Shown: piece by piece, positions 1-10,309 of the stretch
Position numbering within the stretch: the stretch's first letter is position 1
Layout of the letters: the number at the start of each line of letters is the position of its first letter
Source of the DNA: Eledone cirrhosa
Lineage: Eukaryota > Mollusca > Cephalopoda > Octopoda > Eledonidae
Assembly (NCBI GenBank): GCA_964016885.1
Contig: OZ024742.1
Span: forward strand, 118,943,896-119,007,895
DNA: 64,000 nucleotides
Direction of reading: 5' to 3'
Made by a program: the position numbers and the translations under genes
Notes under the pieces: generated by a model
Told to the model about the DNA's origin: nothing
Database searches by the model: none
What the model saw: the letters and a program-made list of their open reading frames with translations, nothing else

Positions 1-491
1 AATCCATAGAATGGATGCAAGGTGTACTTATACACAGGGCCGGCACTACTGTGTGTGTCCCATTCCCCCAAATAAAACAATTTCAACTTAATTCAGAAAT
101 GTTTATTCTCAATATATGTGTTTCACTCACAAAGTTGGCTTAAAAACTATTGATAAATACATAAATATGAAAAAGAAAGATAAAAACCAAATGAAGTAAT
201 AAGAAAGGGGGAAGGGGTAAATAAAGGCAGATCTAGTTGTATGGGGAAGTAGAGGAAAGGACTATAAAGGCCATAAATTTCAACTTACTTTTTAGTAAGC
301 TGACAAACGTAGTTTTTGACACTTCTGGTTCTGACCACACTAAGAAAATTACTAAGCCTGCATTTTCTGCTACACAATTCAGACTCACCCATGTCAAATC
401 GTGTTACAGGTCATAACACCATACCATAGTCTCTCTCTATCACTGGATATTTCCACAACGTTGCTATATGACGAAGCTGTTTATTGATATA
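1..491. other. AT-rich intergenic sequence, nothing recognised
   Basis: No frame, terminal repeat or RNA feature could be supported in this stretch. Confidence 0.5.
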
Positions 492-1735
492 CGAGGTACA
501 CTCAAGATGTTTTGAGACTTTTTCTTTTCAGTCACTTTTAATTAACTTATGTAACTGTCGTTCTAATACATCCTTGATATGGTTATAATAAGCTAACGTG
601 CCAAATCTTTTTTTTTTTTCAGTTTGAAGGTACAGGCCACTACAGCACTTTAAACCCTACCTGTCATATACATCTTGTTACAGCTGACTGGTTCCACAAT
701 ACAGTCGGGATGTGAGGACAACTTGGAGGCTCAATATGTAATAAAGTTTTGTGTCAAGCTCAGCAAAAACGCTGCAGAAACCTATGAAATGGTCAAAACT
801 GCTTACAGACTAGCTTTTATGAGCCAGGTGGCTGTTTTCTGCTGGGACAAGAGATTCCAGGAGAGCAGGGAGCAGGCGAGGGACGACGAGAGGTATGGCA
901 GGGAGAGGGATATCAGGGCACCAAAGCTGGTCGACAAAATTAACATTTTTTAATGAGGACCGTCATGCATCTTTTCTGATGATTGCTAAACAATTTGAAA
1001 TGCTTGAGGGCACTGTGCACAGTCATTCATGATGATCTGAACATGTGCAAAGTTTGTTCCCAGGGGCTCACTGAAGATCAAAGGCAGAGGCACGTTGATG
1101 ACAGCAGGAAGATGGTCAAGTGGATCACTTTGAATCTAAGTGTCCTTGAGTCTCTGGTAACCTCTGATGAGAGCTGGGTCTACTGTTATGATCCAGAGGC
1201 CAAGAGACAGAGTGCTCAGTGGAAACATTCTGACTCTCCATGACCTAAGAAGGCCAAGCAAAGTAGGACCACTGGAAGCTCATGATGATCCCATTCTTCG
1301 ACAGCAAGGTCATCCTATACATCCACTGGGTTCCCCTACGAAGGCAATTCAGTAAGAGATTTCATCACAAGAGACCAGTTCTCTTCAAGTTTGGTCAGTG
1401 GCAGCTGCACCAGGACAATGCACCCTGCCACAAATCCATCCTGGTGACCAACTACGTAGCCAATATGGGGATCAAGTCTATCCCTCATCCTCTCTACAGT
1501 ACAGGCTTAGCCCCATGTGACTTCTGGATGTTCCCAAAGCTGAAGGAGAATGTGGAGGAGATGAAGGAAGCTGTGACAAGCACCTTGGGCACCTTCACTT
1601 TAGAAGTGGTTGGAGCACTACAAGAAGTGCATTGAAGTTGGAGGATCCTATTTTGAGGGAGACTAGAGTTTTGTTGATCTGAGTTAAATAAATGTCTCTC
1701 TGATAAAAATGTCAATACCTCTTGAGTGTACCTTG
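492..1735 (+). mobile_element. mariner element, near full length, decayed
   Basis: The terminal inverted repeats are CGAGGTACACTCAAGA on the left and, inverted, CAAGGTACACTCAAGA on the right, each flanked by TA. The length of 1,244 bp is normal for mariner. The interior holds a frame-broken transposase. Confidence 0.9.
675..1635 (+). pseudogene. mariner DD34D transposase pseudogene
   Basis: The reading runs through at least three frames (about 675-953, 983-1243 and 1282-1635), so it is not expressible as one protein. The N-terminal piece contains the helix-turn-helix of the family (YVIKFCVKLSKNAAETYEMV). The catalytic domain shows DESWVYCYDPEAKRQSAQW, then D in HQDNAPCHKS (codon at 1,414) and D in APCDFW (codon at 1,519), 34 residues apart, the mariner spacing. 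The usual SPDLAP motif reads STGLAP. The segment between the helix-turn-helix and the first Asp is shortened. Related to the mariner group that gave rise to vertebrate SETMAR; subfamily not assigned. Confidence 0.9.
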
Positions 1736-1841
1736 TATTTATTACTGACAAGAAAAAATCATATATTTAATTTAATTATACAAATATGTATAAAACTGTG
1801 ACCCTTTAAGGTTCAGTAATGTACCTGGGAAATATATGTGA

Positions 1842-2105
1842 AGGCATGTGGCCTAGTGTTAAGGGTGTTGGACTTTCGATAATACAGTTGTGGGTTCGAT
1901 TCCTGGACTGGATTGTGTGCTGTGTTCTTGAGCAAAACATTTCATTTCACATTGCTCCAGTATACTCAGCTGAAAATGAGTACCAGTAATAGCTGGGGGT
2001 TTAACCCTGTGATGGACTGGCGTCCTGTCTTGTACTCTCACTCACTTCACGCCATGAAACTGGGATAAGCACCGGGCTAACGAGCCTCCTGCCTTGAGAC
2101 AGTCT
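1842..2105 (+). mobile_element. tRNA-derived SINE
   Basis: An A-box-like TGGCCTAGTGTT (about 1,850) and a B box GGTTCGATTCC (about 1,892) are about 40 bp apart, as in a tRNA promoter. A SINE body follows (TTGAGCAAAACATTTCATTT, then GATGGACTGGCGTCC). The same head is found on the minus strand at 54,385-54,598. Inactive copy with drift. Confidence 0.8.
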
Positions 2106-2386
2106 TTGGACTTTGGACTAGGCAGCTACCTAGTTGGCCTAGTGGTAATGCAGGTCCTGCTTATACAAAATGTTCAGTCAATTTCCAATGAATAAAATTA
2201 CATCACTTAAAATATTTACTTGAAAACAGACTGATCTTAACTTTTGGTCTAAAGTGACTATTATTTTTAAACATCACTTTTGCTCTTGTTTAAGAAATTT
2301 TTTCCCATATTTCAAACTTCTGTAGCTATTGTCAAATGATTTGTCATTATATATTTCAAATATATGCATTAGCCATCATTTATATT

Positions 2387-3430
2387 TTAACCCTTTTATT
2401 ACCATGTCTCTAATAAAATAGTGTATTTGAAATGTTAATGATGAATTGGGAAGAATTTACTAAAATTACGAATCATTTCATTATTAAGATAGTATTTGTA
2501 ACATAACTTAACAAGAGGTTCTTATATCAAATTATAAATAATAATGAAAATGTTTGTGTACAGTGCTCAGGTGCACTACAACTTAGCAAAAGTGCATGTA
2601 TAGGGCATAGAATAATGTACAACAGTCAGGAAAGTAAACAGAGTATGAGTCATGATACACACACACACGTGCGCACACATATACCACACACACACACACA
2701 CACTCGTGCGTGTATATGGAAGGGGAATATCAGGTGTAGTGTTTGGAGAATTTTGGCAAGTATAGAAGTTTTGAAGGATGCAGTGTCCTCACAGTTAAGG
2801 TAGTTTGTTCCATGCTGCAGCAACTCTGAGCATTAAAAAATGTTTCTGAAAGTCATGGGAGCTGTACTGTTTTCTGATTATATATGCATGTCCACGGGTG
2901 TTAGACATATGGAATTCAAAATGGTGCCCTGGGTTGTTGATGGAAAGATAGTTAATAATCTAGTGGGTGTCTACCAAGTCAGTCACCAAACATCAGAGCT
3001 TTAATGTATCCATGCCCAGGGAAGCAAGCGTTCAGAGTATGGTAGATGCCTGATGGAGGGTATTCATTTGGTTGCACGTTTCTGAACAGTTTCCGGGAGA
3101 TCAATGTTCTGAACAAAATAGGGGTTCCAGACTGGTGATGTAAATTCTAAGTGTAGATGCATCATAGCTATATACAGCTTTAAATAGATAGCTGGATAGT
3201 GGCTTACAAAGGTCTTATTGATTGATGCTAAGACACCCTCAGCCTTAACAATTTTCGAGATGTGCTTTCTCCAACACAAATCATTGTTGATAATAATGTC
3301 CAGGTCATGTTCCCAAAAAGACTTCTTATATGTTGGAAAATTTGAATTTGAATAGGAATCCTTTAAAATGGGTTATTTTGTTTCATAAAACCAGAAATGG
3401 TTTTGGGCAGACTGGTATAAAATGGGTTAC
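2387..3430. mobile_element. piggyBac-like MITE (family B) split by a LINE insertion
   Basis: The left end TTAACCCTTTTATTACCATG (2,387) and the right end GTATAAAATGGGTTA (to about 3,430) match the two ends of the intact family B copy at 30,689-30,871. The middle is interrupted by a minus-strand LINE fragment (about 2,537-3,331), which is therefore younger. Confidence 0.7.
2537..3331 (-). mobile_element. LINE-1F (Jockey/CR1-group) 3' fragment
   Basis: On the minus strand it reads the C-terminal part of the RT ORF ([41 protein letters not shown]) and the 3' tail ending at a TTA/TAA microsatellite. It is 5' truncated, with stops and frameshifts. A (CA)n tract with CGTGCG variants sits at 2,655-2,705. 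Confidence 0.85.
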
Positions 3431-4400
3431 ATTCCTGTTATAAAGACTTCTATTAGCCATATACAAGTTACATTACTTTTTTTTAAAGTATGTAGAAATT
3501 ATGGTTGAGGATATTTTTGGCATCCCAAGGGAGACTGATAAACATAGAAAACACACTATCAATGATATGAATATATTTTAGGTAATAATGCTTAACTAAA
3601 ATAACTAAGTTCAAATTCATTTTGAAGTTGAATCACTAATGATATATATATTTTCCTCCTAGGAATGCTTCCTAAATTGTAAAATATTGATTTGTTTTAC
3701 CTAGGCACTGTGCCAAATGTTCACAAAGAGAAGTATAATTGACTAAATCATTTTCCAGTGTAGTTCTGATACTTTTCTTTTCACTTCAGAGAAATAAAAG
3801 CAGAGTTGACCATAAAGCAACTTGATCTCATATCTTAAAAGAAATACTCTAAAATACTCTGGTAGTGTTTTTTCTCAATATTAATTCATTAAATAGCCCC
3901 TCTCTCCACTGTTTCACACAATTTATTATATCTTAGTAATTTTAATGGCATTTTGTTAAATAAAATGTTAACCCACAGGTCCATTCAAATTACCCTTGTT
4001 GATATTCTACAGTAGCTTTGAAGATGCTGACACTTTTGCCATTGAAACTAAGTTGGAAACATTAAGAATGAGCTGAACCTTTCAAATTTATTTATCTATT
4101 TATTCATTCATTCATTTATTTTGCTGTTTAATCAGGGAGGGTGGTTGTTGCTATGGCCCATTTCGGGGCCTCTTAGACTGGTGGGAGGGAGAAATAGAGA
4201 AAGGTATACTCAAACTGAACACCTGGCCGGAATGCTTGCAACAAAGTGGATTCTGCTAAAGGCACTCAGGAGCTGACTAGTGGTGTTAAACAAGGTGACA
4301 CAGTTTCACTGAAGTTCCCTTTCATTTTCCTCTCACTAAATTAGTTTTTCATTCAAAGCAACAATCAGAATGATATAACAAGAAGGCTGCAGAATGGGTA
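3431..4400. other. Unassigned AT-rich sequence
   Basis: Nothing coding was recognised. The stretch around 4,125-4,260 (GGTGGGAGGGAGAAATAG) is less AT-rich and may be an old repeat, but no ends are visible. Confidence 0.4.
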
Positions 4401-4404
4401 TCTA

Positions 4405-4790
4405 AAAATAATAATGCATCACACAAGAAATATGCAGACCATTCATATTCAGACATTATTTGTGAGAAAAGTGCAAGCTATGTACAAAGGAGCTGTCAGT
4501 AAAGTGAGGGTAGGAATGGAGTTTAGTGAGGAATTCCAGATACAAGGAGTTCATCAGGGTCCGGTCCTCAGCCCACTCTTATTCATAATAGTTCTCCAAG
4601 CCATAACAGAGGAGTTTAAGACTGGTTGCCCATGGGAACTTCTCTATGCTGATGATCTGGTACTTATAGCAGAATCAGTAGAGGAGATGATGAAGGACCG
4701 TAACAAATGGAGAGATGCTGTGCTGAAGAGGAACCACCCCACCCTTGCAAGCAGGGAAAGGCAAACGTGAAATGATGGTGATGATGAGGA
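4405..4790 (+). pseudogene. RTE-like LINE fragment (family 2) with internal deletion
   Basis: The reading frame has VQAMYKGAVSKVRVG, then [20 protein letters not shown] and LLYADDLVLIAESVEEM, which are RT domains with the YADD catalytic motif. It is fused after a deletion to the family's 3' terminal sequence (KDRNKWRDAVLKRNHPTLAS), ending in ATGATG repeats. The rest of the ORF is absent. Confidence 0.85.
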
Positions 4791-4884
4791 TGAATGTAAA
4801 ATAGCTTTTGAGCATTGTATCATCTAACACTCTACCTATGTTTATAAAATAATTTAAACCTTCTGTGATATTTTTTATAACAAG

Positions 4885-5095
4885 GAACATGTAGGCGTCG
4901 CAACAAAAAGCACCCAGTACTCACTGTAACTGAAGTTGGCGTTAGTAAGGGCATCCAGCTGTAGAAACCAGGCCAAAATCAGTTCTGTATGAACAAGACA
5001 GTCACCTGACCTGCCATTGCCCACAACAGAACATCTCGTCTAACCCATACTAGTCTGGAAAATGGACGTAAAACGGTGATAATGATGAACGACTA
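4885..5095 (+). repeat. RTE-like LINE 3' UTR fragment
   Basis: It contains the family's 3' UTR words GCACCCAGT, AAGGGCATCCAGCTGTAGAA and AACCCATACTAGTCTGG, ending in GATAATGATGA. Confidence 0.75.
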
Positions 5096-5194
5096 CAAAC
5101 TGTTGAGAGATGTTGAACCTCCATCATTTCTGATAATGACTGCTCCAGTTGATTCAATCATGAAATTAAGATGTGACTGACCATTCCACAGACG

Positions 5195-5390
5195 TGTGTG
5201 TCCTTAGCATAGTTGTCAGGGAGCTTCAGCATAATACAATATGTGACAAGGCTGGACCCTTGAATTACAGGTCCAACTTATTTTTGCCAATTGAGTGGAC
5301 TGAAGCAACATGAAATAAAGTGTCTTGCTCTAGGACACAATGTGCTGCCCGGTCTGAGAATCGAACTTACAACCTTATGATTGCTATTAA
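5195..5390 (-). mobile_element. tRNA-derived SINE fragment
   Basis: On the minus strand the sequence around 5,345-5,390 gives an ATAAGGTTGTAAGTTCGATTC head with a B box, followed by CTAGAGCAAGACACTTTATT. Same general SINE type as at 1,842. Confidence 0.65.
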
Positions 5391-5392
5391 TA

Positions 5393-5606
5393 TAATTATG
5401 ATTTCTAATTTAGGCACAAGGTCAGCAATTTGTGGGGAGCAAAAAGTCATTTATACTTACCCCAGCCAGTTCTTTACTGGTATGTTATTTTATCAACCTC
5501 CAAAAGATGAAAGGCAAAGTTGACCATGCTAGGATTTGAACTCAGAGTATAAATAGCCAGGATAGATAGCTAATCAATTGTCTGATGCTCTAACAACTCT
5601 GCCAAA
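5393..5606 (-). mobile_element. tRNA-derived SINE (octopus OR-like type)
   Basis: On the minus strand it starts TTGGCAGAGTTGTTAGAGCA (A-box region), has GAGTTCAAATCC (B box), then GTCAACTTTGCCTTTCATC and the 3' domain ending in GCCTAAATTAGAAATC. The family name is from memory of cephalopod SINEs and should be checked. Confidence 0.75.
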
Positions 5607-5676
5607 TAACAGCAGTTTAGTAAAAAAAATAAAAAAAAATAAATTTAAATGATAAACATTTTAATAGTGGCATTGG

Positions 5677-5694
5677 GGGGGGGGGGGGGGGGGG
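5677..5694 (+). repeat. G homopolymer of about 18 bases
   Basis: An uninterrupted G run within AT-rich DNA; its length in the assembly may be unreliable. Confidence 0.9.
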
Positions 5695-6033
5695 CTGGTA
5701 ATAAGATGGGACCAGAGGTATTCTCTGATAGAATAGAATAGCAATAACTGCAAACTTGCTGTTTTCTTTATACAATACTAGAGAATCAATTATTATTGAT
5801 GAGCACTCTGAAATATTGCATAAAACACTTCTCTGATTTCATGCAGTGGATAGCATAAAGCTGACCTTTATGTAGTTTTATTCCACATTGATTGTATTAA
5901 CATTTCATAGAGATCTAAAACAACTATGGAGTCTTTCATTTGAGATCTTATTTGGTTAGGAAATATTGATGGTCACATTGTTTAAGCTAATTTCATAGAG
6001 ACATCAAACAAAATATATATATATATATATATA

Positions 6034-6130
6034 CTTCTGACAGGACCTGCTGGAAGGAGTGTTTGAGGACTCTGCTCTCACAACAGCTCTCAGGAATAAG
6101 TGGGCGAAGAAGAAGAGGAAGAATATACTG
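6034..6130 (+). repeat. LINE family 3 C-terminal tail fragment
   Basis: It follows a (TA)n tract at 6,011-6,032. The words GTTTGAGGACTCTGCTC and GGAATAAGTGGGCGAAGAAG match, in the opposite orientation, the 3' end of the LINE at 7,247-8,415. Confidence 0.7.
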
Positions 6131-6225
6131 GAAGTTATTTTGAGGTTGTTTCTAACATGAGCAAACTAACGAGTGAACCAGAATGTGGCTAGGGTGATGA
6201 CCAAAAGATATTCCAAGTTTGTTAA

Positions 6226-6430
6226 CTAACCCTTTAACATTTACATTACTCTATATTTACTATTATATTTTCACAGTAAATACTTTATTTCACATAATAT
6301 CGAATCTACGAGATTTTGATATTATTTATTTTGAGAACAATACCTTAACATAAGTATGAGCAACCAGTTTGAGCAGAAAAATTGAGAGAATTCTGTCTGG
6401 ATACAGCCAGTTTAAATGCTAAAGGGTTAA
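6226..6430 (-). mobile_element. piggyBac-like MITE family A, copy 1
   Basis: About 205 bp with inverted ends CTAACCCTTTAACATTTA and the inverse of TTAACCCTTTAGCATTTA, flanked by (degenerate) TTAA. Interior signatures are TTTTGAGAACAATACCTTAA and GAATTCTGTCTGGATACAGC. Confidence 0.8.
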
Positions 6431-6678
6431 AGTTTTGTCCCATAGCAAACATAAAATTAATTAACAAATCATTAATAGAACTACACCATCCAATGTATTA
6501 TTTCTTTCTTTTGAGGCAGAATGTATTTGACTGCTATTTCTAACAAGTTATGCAACTATGTAGACGCTCTCTAGTTGGTTTGTGTATTACGAAGATATTT
6601 ACTTCCAAATCTACCTTATGATCAAATGTGAGAGATTTCAACTGTGACTATAACTAGGAATAAATGCAATTACTTATT

Positions 6679-6884
6679 TAAACCCTTTAACATTTAAACC
6701 GGCCGTATCCAGCCAGAATGTTCTCACCTCTTTCTGGCCGTAACCAGCTGCTCATACTGATGTTAAGGATTGTTCTCAAAATAAATAATATCAGAATCTC
6801 ATAGATTGGATATTATGTGAAATAAAGTGTTTACTGCGAAAATACAACAGTAAATATAGAGTAATGTAAATGTTAAAGGGTTAA
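6679..6884 (+). mobile_element. piggyBac-like MITE family A, copy 2
   Basis: Opposite orientation to copy 1, starting AACCCTTTAACATTTAAACC and ending TGTTAAAGGGTTAA. Copies 1 and 2 face each other 250 bp apart and could pair in RNA. Confidence 0.8.
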
Positions 6885-7014
6885 GGCAATAGGGAGTTAT
6901 TTGAAGGTTATCTGGCAATTTTTCTAGCTGGTTAAGTGATTATGTAGATGATGCTCACTGGATGGATTATATTGAAGAATAGAACATAAGAGGGAATACA
7001 CTTGAATTATGAAT

Positions 7015-7135
7015 CTTCATCATCATCACCACCATTTTACAGAGTGGGCTAGGTGCATTTTTATTGTGACACCAACACTAAGGAGACATTGATGGGAGTG
7101 AAAGGAGGGCGTCATATCCCCATGGGAGAAGAAGT
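7015..7135 (-). repeat. RTE-like LINE 3' end fragment
   Basis: (ATC)n followed by ACAGAGTGGGCTAGGTGC and GTGACACCAACAC, the inverted form of the family 2 3' UTR. Confidence 0.6.
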
Positions 7136-7246
7136 GTTGGGAAATGGAGATGTCATTGAAAAGAGTGGTCTACAAATTAAATATACATGTATAATTAATA
7201 ATTAAAAATCTCCAGTGAAAACTGGATAGATTTTTGTCCACTTCAA

Positions 7247-8415
7247 TTGTTTTTCTTTACAATCTCTCTACTTCTTCTTTGCCCACTTATTCCTGAGAAG
7301 GTTGTAGGAGCAGAGTCCTCAAACACTCTTTCCAGAGCAACTGATTCACCTGGATCTCCAAGCGAGAGCAGCCAACCTCATGGATGTTATCCAACCATCT
7401 TGCTGGGGGTCTACCCCTGGGTCTCCTGCTGGTTGGTTTTGCCCGTAAAATCTATCCAGCAATTCTTTCCTGAGACATTCTAACCACATGCCCATAGTAT
7501 CAGATCTCTCAATTCAGAGAAGTAGCAGCTCTCCCTGGAGTGAATCTCTGATCTCTGAGCTATGCACTCTATCAAGTAACATTACTCCAAAGACTCTTTG
7601 GAGGAACCCCATTTCAGCTGCTTGTATTCGCGATCAAATTCTTTCAGTCATTACTCAAGATTCATGACCATAGGTAAGGATTGGCATGAATACTGAATTG
7701 AAAATAGCAAGTTTGACTTTTACACTGACCTCTCTTCTTCGTATTACTGAATGCTGAAGCTGGCGCATTACTGCACCAGCTCCTGCAATTCTTGCACTTA
7801 ATTCAGCTTCCTGCCTTCCATCACTCGTGAATGTGGACCCGAGATATTTCTCTGCCTGCTTCAGTGGAACTCCATTCACATATAGAGTGCATTGCACAAG
7901 CTTCCTTGAGAGGATGAGTGTTTCAGTTTCGCAGCACTGATTTTCATTCCAGCTATGCAGTACTTGGCCAAAAGTGCAAGTCGGAGATTACCTTCTGTTG
8001 AGTTGAGTAACACCATGTCTTCTGCAAATTCCAGCTGTCATGATATCATTTCCAAACTGGCAGCACATGTCAATCCTGTTCATGAAGATAATGAACAGGA
8101 GAGGTGACAGTATACATCCTTGGCAGAGTCCGACTCCCACATTGAATAGTTTCGATTTAGCACGATTTATTCAAACACAAATACTCAGGCATTTGTATAA
8201 AGACATCAGGGCTGCAAGAAGCTGACCATCAATCCCATACTCTTGCACAACCTTCCACAGCAGGTCCTGAGGGACACGGTCATATGCCTTTTCAAGGTTG
8301 ACAAAACAATAATATACTTCTTGGCAATACTCCCATGATTTCTTGAAGACCTGCCGCAGTGTGAATCCAGCTTCGATAGCTTTCGACAAAGGCGAAGGAA
8401 TATGGAGTCTTGACA
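7247..8415 (-). pseudogene. LINE family 3 (RTE/BovB-like) RT and C-terminal remnants
   Basis: On the minus strand, in order: FTLRQVFKKSWEY, then CFVNLEKAYDRVPQDLLWKV and GIDGQLLAALMSLYKC (RT fingers/palm), then after a deletion MQCTLYVNGVPLKQAEKYLG, FTSDGRQEAELSARI, REVSVKVKLAIFNSVF and LTYGHES, then decayed C-terminus and tail. The catalytic YADD block is largely deleted. Several frameshifts; certainly inactive. Subclade is inferred from motif style. Confidence 0.85.
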
Positions 8416-8582
8416 ATCACTAATAGGTGAGAAACGATCACTGCCAATTACTTCCCTTTGTTTTTGCTGAAACTAGGTATGTAACATTAGTCACTATCTT
8501 AAATTCATAGCCAAAGGCCTTCAAAACGTTTTTAATAAACATGCAGTATATTATTAAATATACAATACATACATATCACCAT

Positions 8583-10300
8583 CGTCATCATCATCATATC
8601 TTCCACGCTAGCATGGGTTTAGATGGGAGTTGTCCCACATGACGCAAGATTGGTTGTCTGCTGGGTTTTCTACAGCTGGATGTCCTTCCTAACATCAACC
8701 ACGTTTACAGTGTGGACTGGGAGGTTTTTACCGTGTTACCTACACAGCCACATTACAGTGTGGACTGTGTGTTTTTTGTTGTGACACCTACACGACCTCA
8801 TTTATTTAGGACTGGATGTTGTGGCACCGACATAACTTTAGGTGTAGATGGGGGGGGGGGTAAGTGTAGTGGGGTGGGGGTGTATATTTGGTTATGAGGT
8901 GCCTACTGACTGTAGGTTTCGCTTTGTACTTAGGCAAGGCGGGTCTTCTGTATTACTGTGTAGCACCAAAGATCTCGGTCCAGTGACATTGTCTTGGAGA
9001 GGTGTAAGTGTGTAAGGTCAGAATTTGTCAAATCGTCCCAGGTTTTTCTGGGTCTACCTACTCCATAGCTTCCGTCTATTTTAATCGCCCTGCACTTTTT
9101 TATACAGCTTTCAGAGTTTTATACAGCTTTTTTATACAGTACTTTCAGAGCACCCACCACCACTGCTGATTTTGTCACCTAGGTAACGGAAGGTGTCTAC
9201 TATTTCTATAGAACCATCTGGGCAATGGAAGGAGCTAGTATCCTGTGGGCACTTGCTGCTACTTATTGCACCTGAACACCGGCCACATATAAAATCTATG
9301 TTCTTGGTTAGTTTACCTGTGATCCCACTACATCTTTTATGCACCCATACTTTGCATTTAAGACATAAAATGGAGTTTCTGCCTACTCCTTTCCTACACA
9401 CTGAGCATGGCCATTTCCCAGAGGGGACCAGTGCCCTACTTTCCTTCCTACATACTAGAACTTTAGTCTTAGACAAGTTAATTTTAAGGCCTTTTGATTC
9501 TAGGCCTTGCTTCCAAGTTTGGAATTTCTTCTCTAGTTCAGCCATTGATTCAGCTATGAGCGTTAGATCATCTGCATATAGAAGTTCCCATGGGCAGCCA
9601 ATCTTGAACTCCTCTGTTATAGCCTGAAAGGCAATAATAAATAGGAGGGGGCTTAGGACAGAGCCCTGATGAACACCGACTTTTACGCTGAACTCTTCAC
9701 TATATTCGTTAATTCTAACCTTGCTGACTGTTTCTTTATATATGGCTTGTATAGCTCTCACGAGCCATTCATCAATACCTAGTTTTCTAAGAGCCCACCA
9801 GATAATGGAGTGGGAGACTCTGTCAAAGGCTCTCTCCAAGTCAACAAAAGCTAAGTATAGGGGTTTACTTTTAGCTAGGTACTTCTCCTGAAGTTGTCGT
9901 ACAAGGAAAAGAGCGTCTGTGGTACTTTTTCCTGACACAAACCCAAACTGCATTTCATCTAGATCAATTCACTCTCTGATTAGTTGCGCTATAACTTTTT
10001 CTGTGACCTTCATGACCTGGTCAATTAATTTAATGGCTCTATAGTTTCCCCTCTCTAAGGCATCTCCTTTACCCTTGTAGCAATTAATGATGATGCTGCT
10101 ACGCCAGTTATTTGGTATAACCCCATTCTGTATGACTTGGTGTACTATCCGGTAGACCATAGTGTGTCCCACCAATCCAGATGCTTTCAGCATTTCAGCA
10201 ACTATCTCCGCAGGCCCAGTTGCTGTGCCTGTTTTGATCTATTTGATTGCCTTACTTATTATACTACCTTCAACTTGCACTGCTGGTCCCTCTATTGGAT
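8583..10300 (-). mobile_element. RTE-like LINE family 2, minus copy, 5' truncated
   Basis: The 3' end is the (ATC)n at 8,583, followed inward by the 3' UTR (8,600-8,940) and the RT coding region (about 9,060-10,300). The part between the zinc-binding insert and the final C-terminal domain is deleted. The copy meets another copy of the same family head to head at about 10,305. Confidence 0.85.
9132..9953 (-). pseudogene. Reverse transcriptase ORF fragment with Cys/His insert (LINE family 2)
   Basis: 273 codons remain open. It contains QFGFVSGKSTTDALFLVRQL, then FVDLERAFDRVSHSIIWWAL, VHQGSVLSPLLFIIAFQAIT and LLYADDLTLIAES (YADD codons at about 9,567-9,578). After the RT palm comes a Cys-rich segment, CSVCRKGVGRNSILCLKCKV followed by WVHKRC, like a treble-clef/PHD-type zinc site, then ICGRC and FRYLGDKISSGGGCSEST. 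Just upstream, the same frame family continues through a stop (about 9,969-10,193: KGKGDALERGNYRAIKL). It was a LINE polymerase acting on its own RNA at target sites; this copy is dead. Confidence 0.9.
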
Positions 10301-10309
10301 CGATTTACT

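Noticed and set aside
1859..2041. Possible small gene on the minus strand
   Set aside because: It lies entirely within a tRNA-derived SINE and is its antisense reading.
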